Origin: Dastarcus helophoroides
Lineage: Eukaryota; Arthropoda; Insecta; Coleoptera; Bothrideridae
Assembly: GCA_028583605.1 (NCBI GenBank)
Contig: CM053327.1
Location: 40,591,059-40,655,058 of the forward strand
Length of the DNA stretch: 64,000 nucleotides
Direction of reading: 5' to 3'
The notes beneath the pieces are model-generated. The model was given only the letters and a program-made list of their open reading frames with translations. It was not told where the DNA came from and made no database searches. Of this stretch, positions 46,789 through 58,826 are shown piece by piece; the stretch's first letter is position 1, and each line of letters starts with the position of its first letter. Both the position numbers and the translations under genes were made by a program.

Positions 46789-49684
46789 CTACAAGAATAA
46801 CGGCAACACAAAAATTGATAAACATTCATCTGCTTTATGATTTTGTTGCAATATTTCTCGTCCCAAAAAAAATTAAGAATATTTTGAAACTCTATTCTGT
46901 AATTGAGAGCCGTAGCTAGCTTTTAACAGGCCCTGTGCGATTTAGGGCCTCGGAAAAAATGTGGCAGCCGAAGATATTTTTTTAATGACAAAAAAACTGT
47001 CCCCTGACGATATTTATTTTCAGCTATATTTCATCAACATGATTAAAGCCAAAAACGTCATCGGCGCCATTTTTGGTCCTCCTTTTTGGGCTCTATGCGG
47101 TTGCATCTGGCTTGCTACGACTCTACTGTAATTGTCCAATGTTCATGCAGTCAATTAATGCTTCAAATAATGAATTATTTAAAACGAACCTTATTGAAAA
47201 AATCCCTTCATTTTGTTTAAAATTAGTCATTTTTTATTTTAAAGTGTTAGACTTACTGAGGGAGGCCCTAGCGACCTCATCTGTTCCATACTCATTAATT
47301 TCAAAAATTGCCTTATGCAGTATGTGATTTATTTTAAGAGTAGAATTCGTTACCATTTTGTCAAAATGAGCTTCATCTGTAAACAGTTCTCCCAGATTTA
47401 ACTAAAACAGATGTGACAGATACATTACTGATTGCGAGAGTAATTGGTGACTTTAATTAATTAAAGTATTAGTATTATGCAGGAAAATCCACGATATAGA
47501 ACTATTTAGGTCATTTTGCTAAAATAGGAGTCGTGTTCTCTCAAGGCGTCACTACAAACAGAGCGAATTATACAGAGTAGAATTGGCTCCATTTGTAGGT
47601 TTAAATTTTGAATAGCCCACCAATTGTTCGTTATTTGAAGTTGGCAGTACAATGTCAACGTCAATTCGGGGTGACGCGAAGCATAGATGGTTCGACCGCG
47701 TTATGGCGGGAAAGAAGTTAGTTTTCTTTAGAGATTAGAAGTGTGTTGTTCGGACTCGCTGAAGTTAGTCGCCAGTCGCGCGTTTTTTATATTTTCTGAC
47801 ATTAAAAAGTAATAAAGTTGTTGTAAACCCCTAGTGTTACGTTCGCTACGACCTACCCCGTTTAAGCTCCCACACATTGAACATTGTCATAGTCCGGTTT
47901 GGAAAATATTAAAATTTTTATTAATGAAAATGGTTGTCAATTTTCTGAAAGAATAGTGTTCCATTTAAAAATCCAAAGCAAGTATTACGCTTGAGAAACC
48001 GACAATTGACTGGGGAAAGTTAGGTTATCTTTACATCAAGTGTACAAACATTTTTCTAATCTAGTGTGCTGCTGTCATTTTTTTGACAGTACACGTATGT
48101 TCCTTACTTGATTCGTACCATATATGTAATACTTCTATATGGCCAGTTCCTCGTTTCTTATGGGAAAGACTTCTCTTTCTCGCTGACCTTTACAAGCATT
48201 AATGAGTCGCAATGCGCAGGTGTCACAAATCATCTGTGCATAGCCAAAGTCAGCTGTGTACGGCCAAACATAAACACCCGTTTAACCCGCGCGTAGCGAT
48301 TGGTTCATTTCGTTCAATTTATGCGCAATACTCGCCATTTATCCATGTTCCATCTTTATCGGATTTGGTCAGAACAAACTCGCGTAGAGAGTAGGGAGCT
48401 GGCCATATAGAAGTATCACATATATGATTCGTACTTACCAAGTTGACATTTAACTCTGACGTAAAAATTCTTAGAAATATACGAGGTCCATTTATCGCCT
48501 TTTTGGGTTTTCGAAAGTAGGATTCTACAATAAAAGATTGTTTTCCATTGTAACATGAAATCAATAAAATATTTTTTTAAGGTTATGTCGTTTTAAAATA
48601 CCCAAATACTTATTAAGTACCGATACTACCGATACGTAACACGTAAACATGATAAAAAATGGCGGCAGCGCACTAATTTAGAAAAACGTAAGCGGGGTGC
48701 ATCTTACTGATACAATTAATTTAAGAAACGTCGTGGATTAGTTTGTGATTTTCTTTTAACTTACATTTTTTAAATACTCCTTCAAAGAATTTAAATTAGT
48801 TTCAACTCTAAAGTACGGTACGAATACGTCAACTGCTGTTGGTTTGCTTTCTTTACAAATGTCAAATAAGTCGTAACTTATAAGGTTCCGTTCCAAATCT
48901 TCGATGCCACTTCCTTCATTAGGAAGAATAATTGTTACATCAAATTCATCACTAATTGGATATGGTAAATTCAGTAACAGAGGTAAACTTAAAATACTTG
49001 CTTGTATCTTGTCATCTTCTCTATACAAAAACTCGCCACGTGTATGCATCATTCTAACCGATGTGGGTTCTTCTTTCGATACGTGAAATATTTGCGACTT
49101 TGAATCGCTTACTATGAATGGAGTTTTCCATGCTCCCTTAATATAAAAAGCACTAGCACTTATCGCTTCGTCTGTGTTGCTTATATTCTCAGGAGATACG
49201 ATATTTTTAACCCTACCACCGGTGTTGAATTTAATCCAAAAATTTATCCTGTCAGCGAATAGTTCAGTTGATGCATTTTGCGCAAAAGGTATCACAGTGG
49301 AGTGAAATTTTTGTTGAAGTAAGGTTTTATATTCTGGTTTCACGTTTTTTCTAAGTTCTATATAAATTTTATTTGGCAGATAAACGTTCTGAATGAAGAG
49401 ATGATCAAGTATGATTTGATATTGGTCCGCCACGAGTGAAGTTACGTTGCTTATGTATAAAGCCTTTCGGAGTAGTTCTTTCGTCGTTTCAACTGCTCCT
49501 TGATATAGTAGAGAGAGATTTTCGTGGAGGCTTAAAGGTGAAAATACAAAATTTTTTGGATGGTCCGCTTGTATTTTTCCGTATAGGTCTCTGGCAAAAA
49601 TGTATACTGCATCGCTTACTTGATATTCTTGAGATGTTACTGATGTTTGACTTACTGTAGTTGTTAGGAGTAGTAAAAAAATCC
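46619..49684 (-). CDS. Serpin (serine protease inhibitor family), 5' exon uncertain
   Basis: Exons 49684-48765, 47401-47257 and 46788-46619 on the minus strand are in phase, giving about 410 residues. The first begins inside a hydrophobic signal-peptide core (IFLLLLTTTVSQTS). The body shows YIFARDLYGKIQADHPKNFV, FSPLSLHENLSLLYQGA, FADRINFWIKFNTGGRVK, SAFYIKGAWKTPF, LNLGELFTDEAHFDKM, HKAIFEINEYGTDEVARAS and FLADRPFLVLVK, the standard serpin landmarks in order. Such proteins are secreted and either inhibit proteases through a mobile loop or act in other roles. Here the hinge (GTDEVARAS) has Glu and Arg where inhibitors have small residues. The loop to FLADRPF is about nine residues longer than usual and rich in S, T, P and E, so it may be non-inhibitory. 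The start codon is not settled. Confidence 0.9.
46789..47256 (-). other. Serpin intron before the reactive-loop exon
   Basis: 468 bp, AT-rich, no second loop exon seen. Confidence 0.6.
47257..47401 (-). CDS. Serpin hinge exon
   Basis: 145 nt from ATCTGTTTTAG to CTCA/GTAAGT, encoding LNLGELFTDEAHFDKM and ILHKAIFEINEYGTDEVARA. It is in phase with both neighbours. Confidence 0.9.
47402..48110 (-). other. Serpin intron with possible solo LTR
   Basis: About 47,652-47,880 is GC-richer, begins TGTCAACGTCAATTCGGGG, contains AATAAA and ends near CCCACACA. This is an LTR-like layout with TG...CA ends, but no flanking duplication is evident. Confidence 0.35.
48119..48426. mobile_element. hAT-type MITE 1 (308 bp) in serpin intron
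   Basis: Terminal inverted repeats CATATATG(T)AATACTTC and onward through CTATATGGCCAG. An exact 8-bp duplication ATTCGTAC lies on both sides (48,111-48,118 and 48,427-48,434) and fits the hAT nTnnnnAn preference. It has no coding capacity. Confidence 0.88.
48435..48764 (-). other. Serpin intron remainder
   Basis: Unremarkable intron sequence. AAGCGGGGTGCA near 48,690 is also found near 690. Confidence 0.5.
48765..49684 (-). CDS. Serpin main exon
   Basis: 920 nt from acceptor TTTATTTTAG (with a good CTAAC branch point) to donor AAT/GTAAGT after LKEYLKN. It carries helix A to sheet A of the fold. Confidence 0.92.
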
Positions 49685-49744
49685 CTAAAATAAATTATCC
49701 CAGTTAGTGAAGTTAGATATTTAACAATCTGGTGTTGGTAGTAC

Positions 49745-49775
49745 CGTCGACGTTGCTAGAATCAAAAGTATACAT
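49745..49775 (-). CDS. Candidate serpin first exon
   Basis: An ATG at 49,775 reads MYTFDSSNVD plus one base to GTACTA. With a 60-bp intron it joins in phase to the signal-peptide core. Two Asp near the N terminus are unusual for a signal peptide and the donor is weak. The true start may lie upstream of the MITE. Confidence 0.3.
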
Positions 49776-49795
49776 TGTTCGTTCATTAACGTAGT

Positions 49796-50098
49796 CATAT
49801 ATTTAATACTTCTATATGGCGTGTTGTGTATAATCGCCACTACAAAATGCGTTGTCAAAAAGGTGAGATGAAAGTATATGTCGTACTCTTTGAAGTACAA
49901 GCATTCATTCAATTTTAGCGGGAACCGATGACAAGATGGGCGGGAACACTAATAAATGAATGACAACAAAAATAACTGACGAGAAGCCGGATTGGTTAAT
50001 AAATTCTGTCCTCCATAAAGACAAACATATATATCCATCGCGTCTTTTGAACACAATCGAAGGTACAAAACACGCCATATAGAAGTTTTACATATATG
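49796..50098. mobile_element. hAT-type MITE 2 (303 bp) just upstream of the serpin
   Basis: Ends share CATATAT.TAATACTTCTATATGGC with MITE 1. An exact 8-bp duplication AACGTAGT lies at 49,788-49,795 and 50,099-50,106. The interiors of the two MITEs differ. Confidence 0.88.
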
Positions 50099-51703
50099 AA
50101 CGTAGTACTTAAACTAGGCAACGTCGCGATGAATTTGAAGAGGAATTTCTATGTCTATATATGTTTTATATATTTATGTCTATGACCGAATAATGTCATC
50201 ATCAAAATCATTCAGTCGCAATAAAGAGATATTTTATTGGGAAAGTAAAGGATTTAGTTGAAAAAACATTCAAGGAGATGCTGCAGCAGGTTCAGTTGCC
50301 AAATTAATTAACGTGCAATCATGAAAAGTTTGTCATATAACCTTAAAATGGAAGTAAATAATGGTGATTCGATGGAGGATCTTCGATGGTCCTCGACACG
50401 GATTATAAAAGCAGGATAGTGCACGAGCGCAGAAAACGGTGTCGAAAAAGCCTCTAGCGAGTGGTAATACCTTCTCGTGCTGCCAGGAGTGATGGAATTC
50501 TACTGCCAATGAGGAACCAGGTAAATAAATGTGGCTATTAGGCAGCTGCTGAGAAATGTCAAAACGTGCCGATTTCGTTTAATTTTAATGTCATTTCTTA
50601 GTGTATTCATTCATATTTTTTACGAAAAAGATGATGTAGCAGAAATCTAACAGTGCTGCAGGTGGTTTTTTTTTTAGTTTTTCAACAGAATAACTGAGCT
50701 GCAATTGCTATTGTATCTTGCGCCGTTGATTGATCAACGCTTGCGCGCCCATACATGTCCATTCACAACTGATTCTCAACAGGAGAGCGAAAATAAATAG
50801 TCGAAGCTACTCCATTTTCTGGACGTATTTTGGTCAAAGTTTTATACATGACCAGTATAGGGCGTGCAGTATCCTTTTTTTTTTGTAATCCGTGGTCCTT
50901 GAATTGTTTAAATATAAACGACGTTGCCACATTTAATAAACTTAGCGAAAACGCCTAAAAACAGCGCCATCTACTGGTGTAGGCTGCGATATGTTTCTGT
51001 CATGTTCCTATTATGAATCAGAGATGGCGCTGTATGCGGATTCCTTATAAAACGTTTTTTCGTGAATTTTTTCAATATGTTAACTGTAATTCTGTTATTC
51101 GAGGCCGAGGCAAATCCAACAAAGCAAAGATCATGAAAATCCGTTTAGCCGTTCTGAAGTTATAAACGGTGTAATTAACACGACTTTTTTTTACATGTAC
51201 ATATAGATTACTGCTATCACACGCGCTGTACCAAAGTGTCTAAAATGTTTTATGTGTTATTTTCCATTGTTTTCTCCCTTTTTATTAAAAGCTGAACGAT
51301 ACCTCTTGTACAACTGGTTTAAGACTGGTTTCTCATAAGATTCAAAAGCGTGTCAATAACTTTTTACTAATTCTCGGTAGCTTTTCAAAAATGTAACTCA
51401 ATCAAACGGGAATTCTAAAACCAACAATACTATTTTAAATTCAAAATCCAGAAAGTTTATGAACGAACCACATTATTCTCAAAATTCTCATATTTTTATT
51501 GGTTTTAGTCCAAATTTAGAAAAATGAACGAATTTTGAGAAAAAATTGAATTTTGAATAAAAAAAAACTCGATTTTAAGTAGAAGTTTTATAATCATATA
51601 AGATATTTAGTCGAAACTTCAAGAATACGAAGAATTTTGAGAAAAAGGTCAAATTTTCTACGAAATTCTCAGCAAAAGTTTAACGTTACGAAAACTACAT
51701 CTC

Positions 51704-51836
51704 ATGTCGCTCGGATTTAACTACATACTACACCTCATACTAGTCAGCTTTAATTATGGACGAATACTACATGCCATGTCACTCAGATTTACCTACATAC
51801 TACACCTCATACTAGTCAGCTTTGATTATGGATCTT
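51704..51836. repeat. ~65-bp tandem duplication
   Basis: Two copies sharing ACATACTACACCTCATACTA and GTCAGCTTTRATTATGGA. Confidence 0.85.
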
Positions 51837-52538
51837 TAAATTAAATTATAAGATGCACTGTGGATAAACACATAAATGTATTAAACAAATTTGGTAGGTT
51901 CAATACATACCTCTCATTGCAGCGGAAATTGTATAAAAACATAATAAAATAGTCACAAATAATGCAACATTTTAACGCAGAAGCCTGATTAAGTATTTGA
52001 TTTTGTTTTTTATCAACAATAAAAAATTTTATTGGCTTATTTTTTCCTTACGGTGAAATAAAATTTCTTTAATAGATTTGCAATAAAATTTCAACGTTGT
52101 ATTATACAATCAATTACAAATGACGTATTAGAGCATTTCCGCAGGTATGACGAATACAATCTAATTCTTCGATACCAGTTCTATGGGTTTGTCGTCATTG
52201 TATCTTTAAATTCTTACATTAAATTATTTTTGAATTGAGTCGAGTTCTATCAAGTGGGCAATTTTATCATTATTGCCTCAATTAGTTAGGGTTGCCTCAA
52301 GAAGTTTTTAGTTAACAATAGTTAAATCCATTCCATTTTGAGTCAGTTTTTTTAAATTGATTTACAAATAAAAACAAACAAATAAAAATAATTTTGAGGC
52401 AACCGATACTTTTGAAGTACTCATCTATCTGTTAATTTAAACTTACATTTAACTGATTTTCAAATAAAGCCCAGGATTTTTTTTCAGTGCTCAAAATGTA
52501 GGAGTGACTGTTACTACAAATATTTCACCTGTAAATGA

Positions 52539-52602
52539 AAATTGTCAGAGGGAGGATCAGAATTTCAACTATAAATACACATTGTCAGAGGGAGGATCAG
52601 AA
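52539..52602. repeat. Short direct duplication
   Basis: ATTGTCAGAGGGAGGATCAG and following AATTT occur twice, about 47 bp apart. Confidence 0.85.
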
Positions 52603-53314
52603 TTTATTTGATGACACGAGAAAAGGGATTGCAAATTAACCAAAGATCAGTTATTTCTGTCAAGTGTTAAGACCTTTCTATGTATGTATTCCCAAATGTC
52701 TCAAGTTGGAATTAACTAATCAGTTTTTGTTTGTATTTTTACAGTTTGGCCCTAAAAGTACTTCGTCATAGTACAAGAGCTGCATCTTACATTGAAGACA
52801 ACAAAGATAAAAGTATCCAGATAGATTTTCAGATGATTTTGAAGAACCAACTTTACTGTTACAACAGAGGTGTCCTAAAGTTCACAAAGAGTCGAAGGAT
52901 CCTTAAGTCAAAATTACATATATTTTGATATTACATAGCTTTTGAGATTAAGTATCCACTAAACTGGAACAGATTTTGACTATTTGAAATTGAAAATGAA
53001 TTAAGAGAAATGTTACTAGAAAATAGGGTCTAGGAAATAGGATTTTATTGGAAAATTTACAGATAGACGTTTTCTAGTTGAACGTAGAAACATCAATGAG
53101 AAAAATGAAGTAGACGTGTTAGGACTTGTATACATTATACATAGACAGTAAAAAAATACAACCACTTCTACAAGTATAAGTCCATGAGTTTAAGAGAATA
53201 ATGGAGAAGACCCTGATGATTAAAATGATGTGAAATTTTCGAGTTAATAAAATAGAAAATTAATATTTTCTTTATCGTTTCTGCCGATTAGAAAAAAATC
53301 GTTTCATTTAAAGG

Positions 53315-53704
53315 ATGATTGCATGTACTAGAATAAGTTTCACCCACCAACAGCGGGCTTCCTCAGAAACACAAAATAAAAACCAAAACAGAAGAAATTC
53401 AAATTGTATGACAATCGTGCCAGTGGCGAAATCTTTCCGAGATGACAATGATACCACGTCGTGGAGAATTACGAAAGTAATTTATTCTCCAGAAGTTGTC
53501 CTACGTGTACCCAAGTTGTTTCAGCGATTTTATGAAGAAATACTGGTTCTTAGGTATTCAGTATTTTTTTTTAGAAAAGCTGTGTCTCTAACGAAATTTT
53601 GTCCAGTTTCCAGCATCAGTTATGTACCAAAGTATGACACTAAACCACAAAAAATACTCGTTTTCGTTCATTCTGTTGATCATGATTGTGTTAGTTTGAA
53701 TTGA
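53315..53704 (+). CDS. Unrecognised 129-codon open frame
   Basis: ATG to TGA, fairly balanced amino-acid use (for example SFTHQQRASSETQNKNQNRR, WRITKVIYSPEVVLRVPKLF). It has no signal peptide, no domain I recognise, and no neighbouring splice structure that I can defend. It may be a small gene, an exon, a transposon relic or chance. Confidence 0.2.
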   Translation: MIACTRISFTHQQRASSETQNKNQNRRNSNCMTIVPVAKSFRDDNDTTSWRITKVIYSPEVVLRVPKLFQRFYEEILVLRYSVFFFRKAVSLTKFCPVSSISYVPKYDTKPQKILVFVHSVDHDCVSLN

Positions 53705-54107
53705 TAGGTCGCTGGATTTAGAACACTGCTGATTTGATCTTAACTATTTATTTTTAACTATAATAATTGAGTGGCATTGCTTGCCCCGAATATGCTACAT
53801 GAAATTCTTACAGCGATCTTGCGGCTGTTACAAGTTGCCGTCTGCTTATCTTAATACTTTTTTGTTGCATTAATTGACACGCAGGAGCAATGCCAATTGG
53901 ATAACATATTCAAATTCTAACAATGATGTATTATGTTTAGGTGAATGATGTGTTAGATCCGCCCCTCAAAAATTGTACTTTAGAGCTATAGACAGTATTT
54001 CAGATCGATTCGATCTAAAATACTTTCTAGCTTGAAAGCTAATGCAGCTAATACTCACTCTCTATAAAGTTTAGACTTAGACCAATACTCCAGTGTTAGT
54101 CTAACCC

Positions 54108-54180
54108 AGGGGTCGACAAACCGCGGCTCGCGAGTGGCGTGTGGCTCTTTTAAAAGAAAATTGCGGCTCTTTAAATTCCC
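54108..54180. mobile_element. Terminal fragment of a hAT-like element
   Basis: CAGGGGTCGACAAACCGCGG followed by CTCGCGAG and GCGGCTCTTT is the typical start of hAT (Charlie-like) terminal repeats in animals. The other end was not found nearby. Confidence 0.5.
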
Positions 54181-54239
54181 CTAAATAAATAAAGAACTAA
54201 AAGCTAGAGTGAACAGACACGCAGACACTCATTAAACAA

Positions 54240-56305
54240 GTGACCTAGAGAAGTACAAATTTCCAAAAATACTTTTCTAGGAATTTTTAAGTTCTATTTA
54301 AATTTTGAAAAAAAGTTATGATTTCAAGAAGTATTTTACCAAATGATCGATTTGTATTAACATTTCAAAAAAGGACATGAAATTTGAAATTTCTAGACAA
54401 AGACTAACTTGGGGAGTCGAAATTTAAAAAAAAAAAATTTTTCTCATAATTTTTAGATTTTTATTTGTAAATTTTCAACAACTTTCAGATTTCGTGAAAA
54501 AAAAAGTTGAATTACTTTTTGTGAAAAAAAATAATTAATTTACAGAAACGGCTAATATCAAAAATCGAAATAAAAGCTGAAATTTCCAGAAAAAAACAAA
54601 TTTTGAGAAAAAGGAAGAGATATCGAAAAAATTGAGAAAAAGGAAGAGATTTCGAAAAATATGAATTTATCAAAAGTTCTCAATAGAATAGAAAAAAACG
54701 TAGAATTTCGACAATAGATTGAAACCTAGGACAAATCGAAAACCTGAAATTTTTGGACAATTTTTGAAATATAGAACAATTTCGAAAAGATAAATTGTAA
54801 AAATTAAATGGAAGCTTAGAAAAAGTTGTCGACCTCTAAAAAATTCAAAGTTTTTCAGTGAAGAACAAAAAAATCTAATCTCAGGAAAAGTTTCATGGAA
54901 AAAGCTCGAAATCTCAATAAAAAATTGCAATTTTGCAGAGAAAGCTAAATTTTCAGAATAAATGTGCAATTTCGAGAACAAGATTAATTTAAAAAAACTC
55001 AAAATTTTCAGATAAATTTGAATTTTGAGAAAATTGGTAAAATACTTTTCGAAAGAAAATTCCAAGAAAATTTCGAGAAGTGTTGAACTTTATAAAAAAG
55101 TTAAAATTTCCCAGAAAAAGCCGAATTTTGAGAAAGAGAAAGAGATTTCGAAAAAAAATTGGGTAAAATAATTTACCTAATTGGAAAAAAGGGAGAAATA
55201 TCGAAACAAATGAATTTATCGAAAGTTCTCAACAAAAAAAAATTTGAAAAAAAACCTAGAATTTCGACAATAGGTTGAAACCCAAAACACATTTAAAAAC
55301 CTGAAATTTGTAGACAATTTTGAATAGTTTGAAAAATTACAAAATTTCGAAAAGAGAAATTATAAGAATAAACTGAAGGTTCAGGAAAAAATGTTGAAAT
55401 TTAAAAAAGTCGAAGTCTTTCAGAGAAGAAGAAAAAACTCAAATTTTAGGAAATATTTCAAGGAAAAAGTCTAAATTTTAAGAAATAGAAAAAATTTGAA
55501 ATTTCGAAAACAAGAGAGTTTAAAAAAATCCAAATTTTCAGATAAATTCGAATTTTGAGAAAATTAGTAAAATATTTTCGAAGGAAAATTTCAAGAAAAA
55601 GTGTTTAACTTTAAAAAAAGGTCAAAATTTCCCACTTAAAATTTCGAGAAAAAGGAAGAGATTTCGAAAAAAAATCGGGGAAAATGAAGAGATTAAAAAA
55701 ATGAATTTGTCTAAAGTTCTCAAATAAGGGCAAAATTTCAGAAAAAAAACGTCGAATTTCGATAATAGATTGAAACCCAAAACAAATTTAAAAACCTGAA
55801 ATTTGTAGACAATTTTGAATATCTTGAAAAATTACAAAATTTCGAAAAGAGAAATTATAAGAATAAACTGAAGGTTCAGGAAAAAATGTTGAAATTTAAA
55901 AAAGTCGAAGTCTTTCAGAGAAGAAGAAAAAACTCAAATTTTAGGAAATATTTCAAGGAAAAAGTCTAAATTTTAAGAAATAGAATAAATTTGAAATTTC
56001 GAAAACCAGAGGATTTAAAAAAAAACCAAATTTTCAGATAAATTCGAATTTTGAGAAAATTGGTAAAATATTTTTGAAGGAAAATTTCAAGCAAATGTGT
56101 TTAACTATAAAAAAAGGTCAAAATTTTCCAGAAAGAATTTCGAGAAAAAGGAAGAGATTTCGAAAAAAAATTGGGAAAAATGAAGGGATTAAAAAAATGA
56201 ATTTGTCTAAAGTTCTCAAATAAGGGCAAAATTTCAGAAAAAAAAACGTCGAATTTCGATAATAGATTGAAATCCAAAGCAAATTTAAAAACTCGAAATT
56301 TTTTA
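54240..56305. repeat. ~495-bp AT-rich satellite, about three copies
   Basis: AACTGAAGGTTCAGGAAAAA recurs at about 55,371 and 55,867. AACCTGAAATTTGTAGACAA recurs at about 55,301 and 55,793, with a diverged copy near 54,745. The next monomer stops in the middle at the mariner insertion. Confidence 0.85.
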
Positions 56306-56307
56306 TA

Positions 56308-58432
56308 CAGGGTGTTACAAAAGTCCGGGCCGCTACTTCAGGAGCATATTCTACATATTAAAATATGAAAAATGTTGAAATACATTTTTTTCTTTAAATT
56401 GCCTCCTAACGGAGATATGACCATTTAAAGATGGCGCCCCTAAAGTGGTTTTTTTACTACAAAAAGTTAACGGTTAGTAGCAAAGTCATGAAATTGGGCA
56501 AGCAGTTAAAGAATTAGATTAGGCATATTCTCATGTAACATATTTTTTAAATAAGCAGTAGCGTGGTGTGTAGGGGGTTGCCCGCGATTATTTTTTGCCG
56601 TAACTTTTTTGTATTGCAATATTTCGACACGAAAGTGCCATAATCGTAAAAAGCAACACTTTTTATACAAAAAAGGTACTCTTTCTCAAAGTCGCTAAAA
56701 GTAACCGTTTCCGAGAAAAAGGCGTTTAAATAATCCTATCCCGTCTTCGAAATTCTAACTAATTTGTATAAGAAAAAATAAGTTGGTCATGCAAACTGAT
56801 CGTAAAGAAAACAATTGTACTTGACAATATCTGCCAGAGATTGACGTTGTGTCACTGATAAAATTTGGTCGTAAGCTGTAAACTTTAGTAGTTTTTGTTG
56901 TCAATAGTAAGTGTAGTAGTTTTTTAACTTTTCATTATTTTGATAAAATGGACTATTCAAATCAAGAAATGGCCGATATGCATTTAATGTACGGGCTTGC
57001 AAATTGTAATCGTGCTGAAGCAAGACGGCTTTATGCTGAACGTTTTCCTAATAGACACCTACCAGGAGAAAAATTGTTCCAGAAAATTCATGCTCGTTTA
57101 TGTGAAACAGGAAATTTTGTTTTCAAAGGCGAACGTGTTGGAAGGCCAAACGCAGAAGTTGCTAATTTAGAGGAGCGTGTGCTTCAGCGAGTTGAAGAAG
57201 ATCTGGCGAATTTTGAAATTTTACCAATTTTACCCCTATCATTTTCAAAGAGTGCAAGGGTTACTTGCTGCTGATTATCCTCCAAGAATAGAATTTTGCA
57301 ACTGGCTATTGCATAAGATCGCTGAAAATGAGAACTTTCCATCGCTCATATTATTTACGGACGACGCGGGTTTTACCAGAAACGGGATACTTAACTTTCA
57401 CAACATGCATCAGTGGCAAGTTGAAAATCCCAATGCAGTTATTCAGTCGAGACATCAGCAACATTTTTCACTTAACATTTGGGGAGGAATAATAGGGGAC
57501 TCTATAATTGGACCGTTTTTTTTTACCTCATAGGTTAACAGGAGCATCATATAGACATTTTTTGCAAACAGAGTTACCCGTGTTACTTGAAAATGTTCCA
57601 CTCATAACAAGACAGCGAATGTGGATAATGCACGATGGGGCACCTGCCCATTTTAGTGCAGTTGCTAGGGAATTTTTGAATAACAACTATCATCAACGAT
57701 GGATAGGTCGAGGAGGTCCGATACCATGGCCAGCTAGGTCTCCTGACCTCAACCCACTCGATTTCTACTTATGGGGACATCTAAAGCTGATCACCTACTC
57801 CACACCAGTTGACAATATCAATGATCTTCGTGAATGAATTGAAAATGGGTTCAACCAGATTCACAATACACCAGGCATTTGCGAAAGAGTAAGGAGTTCC
57901 CTTAGAAGACGAGCCGAGCAATGTATTGCTGCAGGGGGCAGTAATTTCGAACACTTGCTTTGATTTTTTTTTTTCTTAATTTTGTAATATTTTTATATCA
58001 ATGCAGTTAGTAGTGGATAAATTAGAAATTTGCAAAACGAATTCTAATAAATGCAACAATTTTGTTTAAACGCTTTTTTCTCGGAAACGGTTACTTTTAG
58101 CGACTTTGAGAAAGAGTACCTTTTTTGTATAAAAAATGTTGCTTTTTACGATTATGGCACTTTTGTGTCGAAATATTGCAATACAAAAAAGTTACGGCAA
58201 AAAATAATCGCGGGCAACCCCCTACACACCACGCTACTGCTTATTTAAAAAATATGTTACATGAGAATATGCCTAATCCAATTCTTTAACTGCTTGCCCA
58301 ATTTCATGACTTTGCTACTAACCGTTAACTTTTTGTAGTAAAAAAACCACTTTAAGGGCGCCATCTTTAAATGGTCATATCTCCGTTAGGAGGCAATTTA
58401 AAGAAAAAAATGTATTTCAACATTTTTCATAT
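56308..58432 (+). mobile_element. Second DD41D mariner-type element, defective, right end cut by gypsy
   Basis: The left end CAGGGTGTTACAAAAGTCCG follows TA at 56,306. Long terminal inverted repeats span 56,308-56,731 and 58,065-58,432. The right one stops about 50 bp short, exactly where a gypsy LTR begins. Contains a broken transposase. Confidence 0.88.
56948..57963 (+). pseudogene. DD41D transposase, broken
   Basis: Starts MDYSNQEMADMHLMYGLANC, reaches GERVGRPNAEVANLEERVLQ, then loses about 45 codons and changes frame. A second frame carries PYHFQRVQGLLAADYPPRIE and D1 (LILFTDDAGF). After another frame change near 57,520 comes WIMHDGAPAHFS (D2) and PDLNPLDFYLW (D3), again 41 residues apart. 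A TGA at 57,835 and a short tail to FEHLL follow. It cannot make a full protein. It is the same lineage as the transposase at 20,686 but clearly another family member. Confidence 0.88.
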
Positions 58433-58796
58433 TGTGACGTGCGTTATCGGTTCGAATTGATACACGTGATGGATTTATTCCCACTTTATTACTGAACTCA
58501 ACTTGAATCACCACAATTTACAATTAACTCACTTCTACTAACTTACTAATTGCACTGATTCTAACTGACTGACTCAAGGGAAAACTGACCGCCTTTTTAT
58601 AGTTTCGGCCCGCGTCTTCCAGAACTTTCGGCAGATAAGGCTTATCGAATGCCGAAATTTCTGGAACGCTTATCTGCCGTTTGTTTCGTTATCGCGGCCG
58701 CTTTCCCCTTATCAGAACCTTCTAGAAACTTTTTTTATTTACTAAATTCTACAATTCTATTCTAAATCCTATTTCATCTATTTACATTGCGTTACA
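58433..58796 (-). mobile_element. gypsy 3' LTR
   Basis: About 364 bp, minus-strand ends TGTAACG...CGTCACA. It contains AT-rich and GC-rich blocks. The inner boundary is set by the polypurine tract AAGGGGGAGGC at 58,799-58,809. Confidence 0.75.
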
Positions 58797-58826
58797 TTGC
58801 CTCCCCCTTAGAAATGATCGTCCCGA

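Larger units (their letters stand above)
50107..54107. other. Long region without a recognised gene
   Basis: Contains old repeat fragments: about 50,930-51,230 (with AGCGCCATCTACTGG and, inverted, AGATGGCGCTGT, and a stretch ending CGGTGTAATTAACACGACTT), a short A-tract array at 51,500-51,690, and two minisatellite-like duplications. Open frames at 52,731-52,928 (65 codons) and 53,315-53,704 (129 codons) on the plus strand have mixed composition but no motif I know. Confidence 0.5.

Noticed and set aside
52731..52928. 65-codon frame preceded by an acceptor-like TTTTTACAG
   Set aside because: No recognisable similarity and no partner exon; kept only as a remark in the region entry.
58051..58248. 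65-codon plus-strand frame
   Set aside because: Lies within the right TIR of the mariner element; not a gene.
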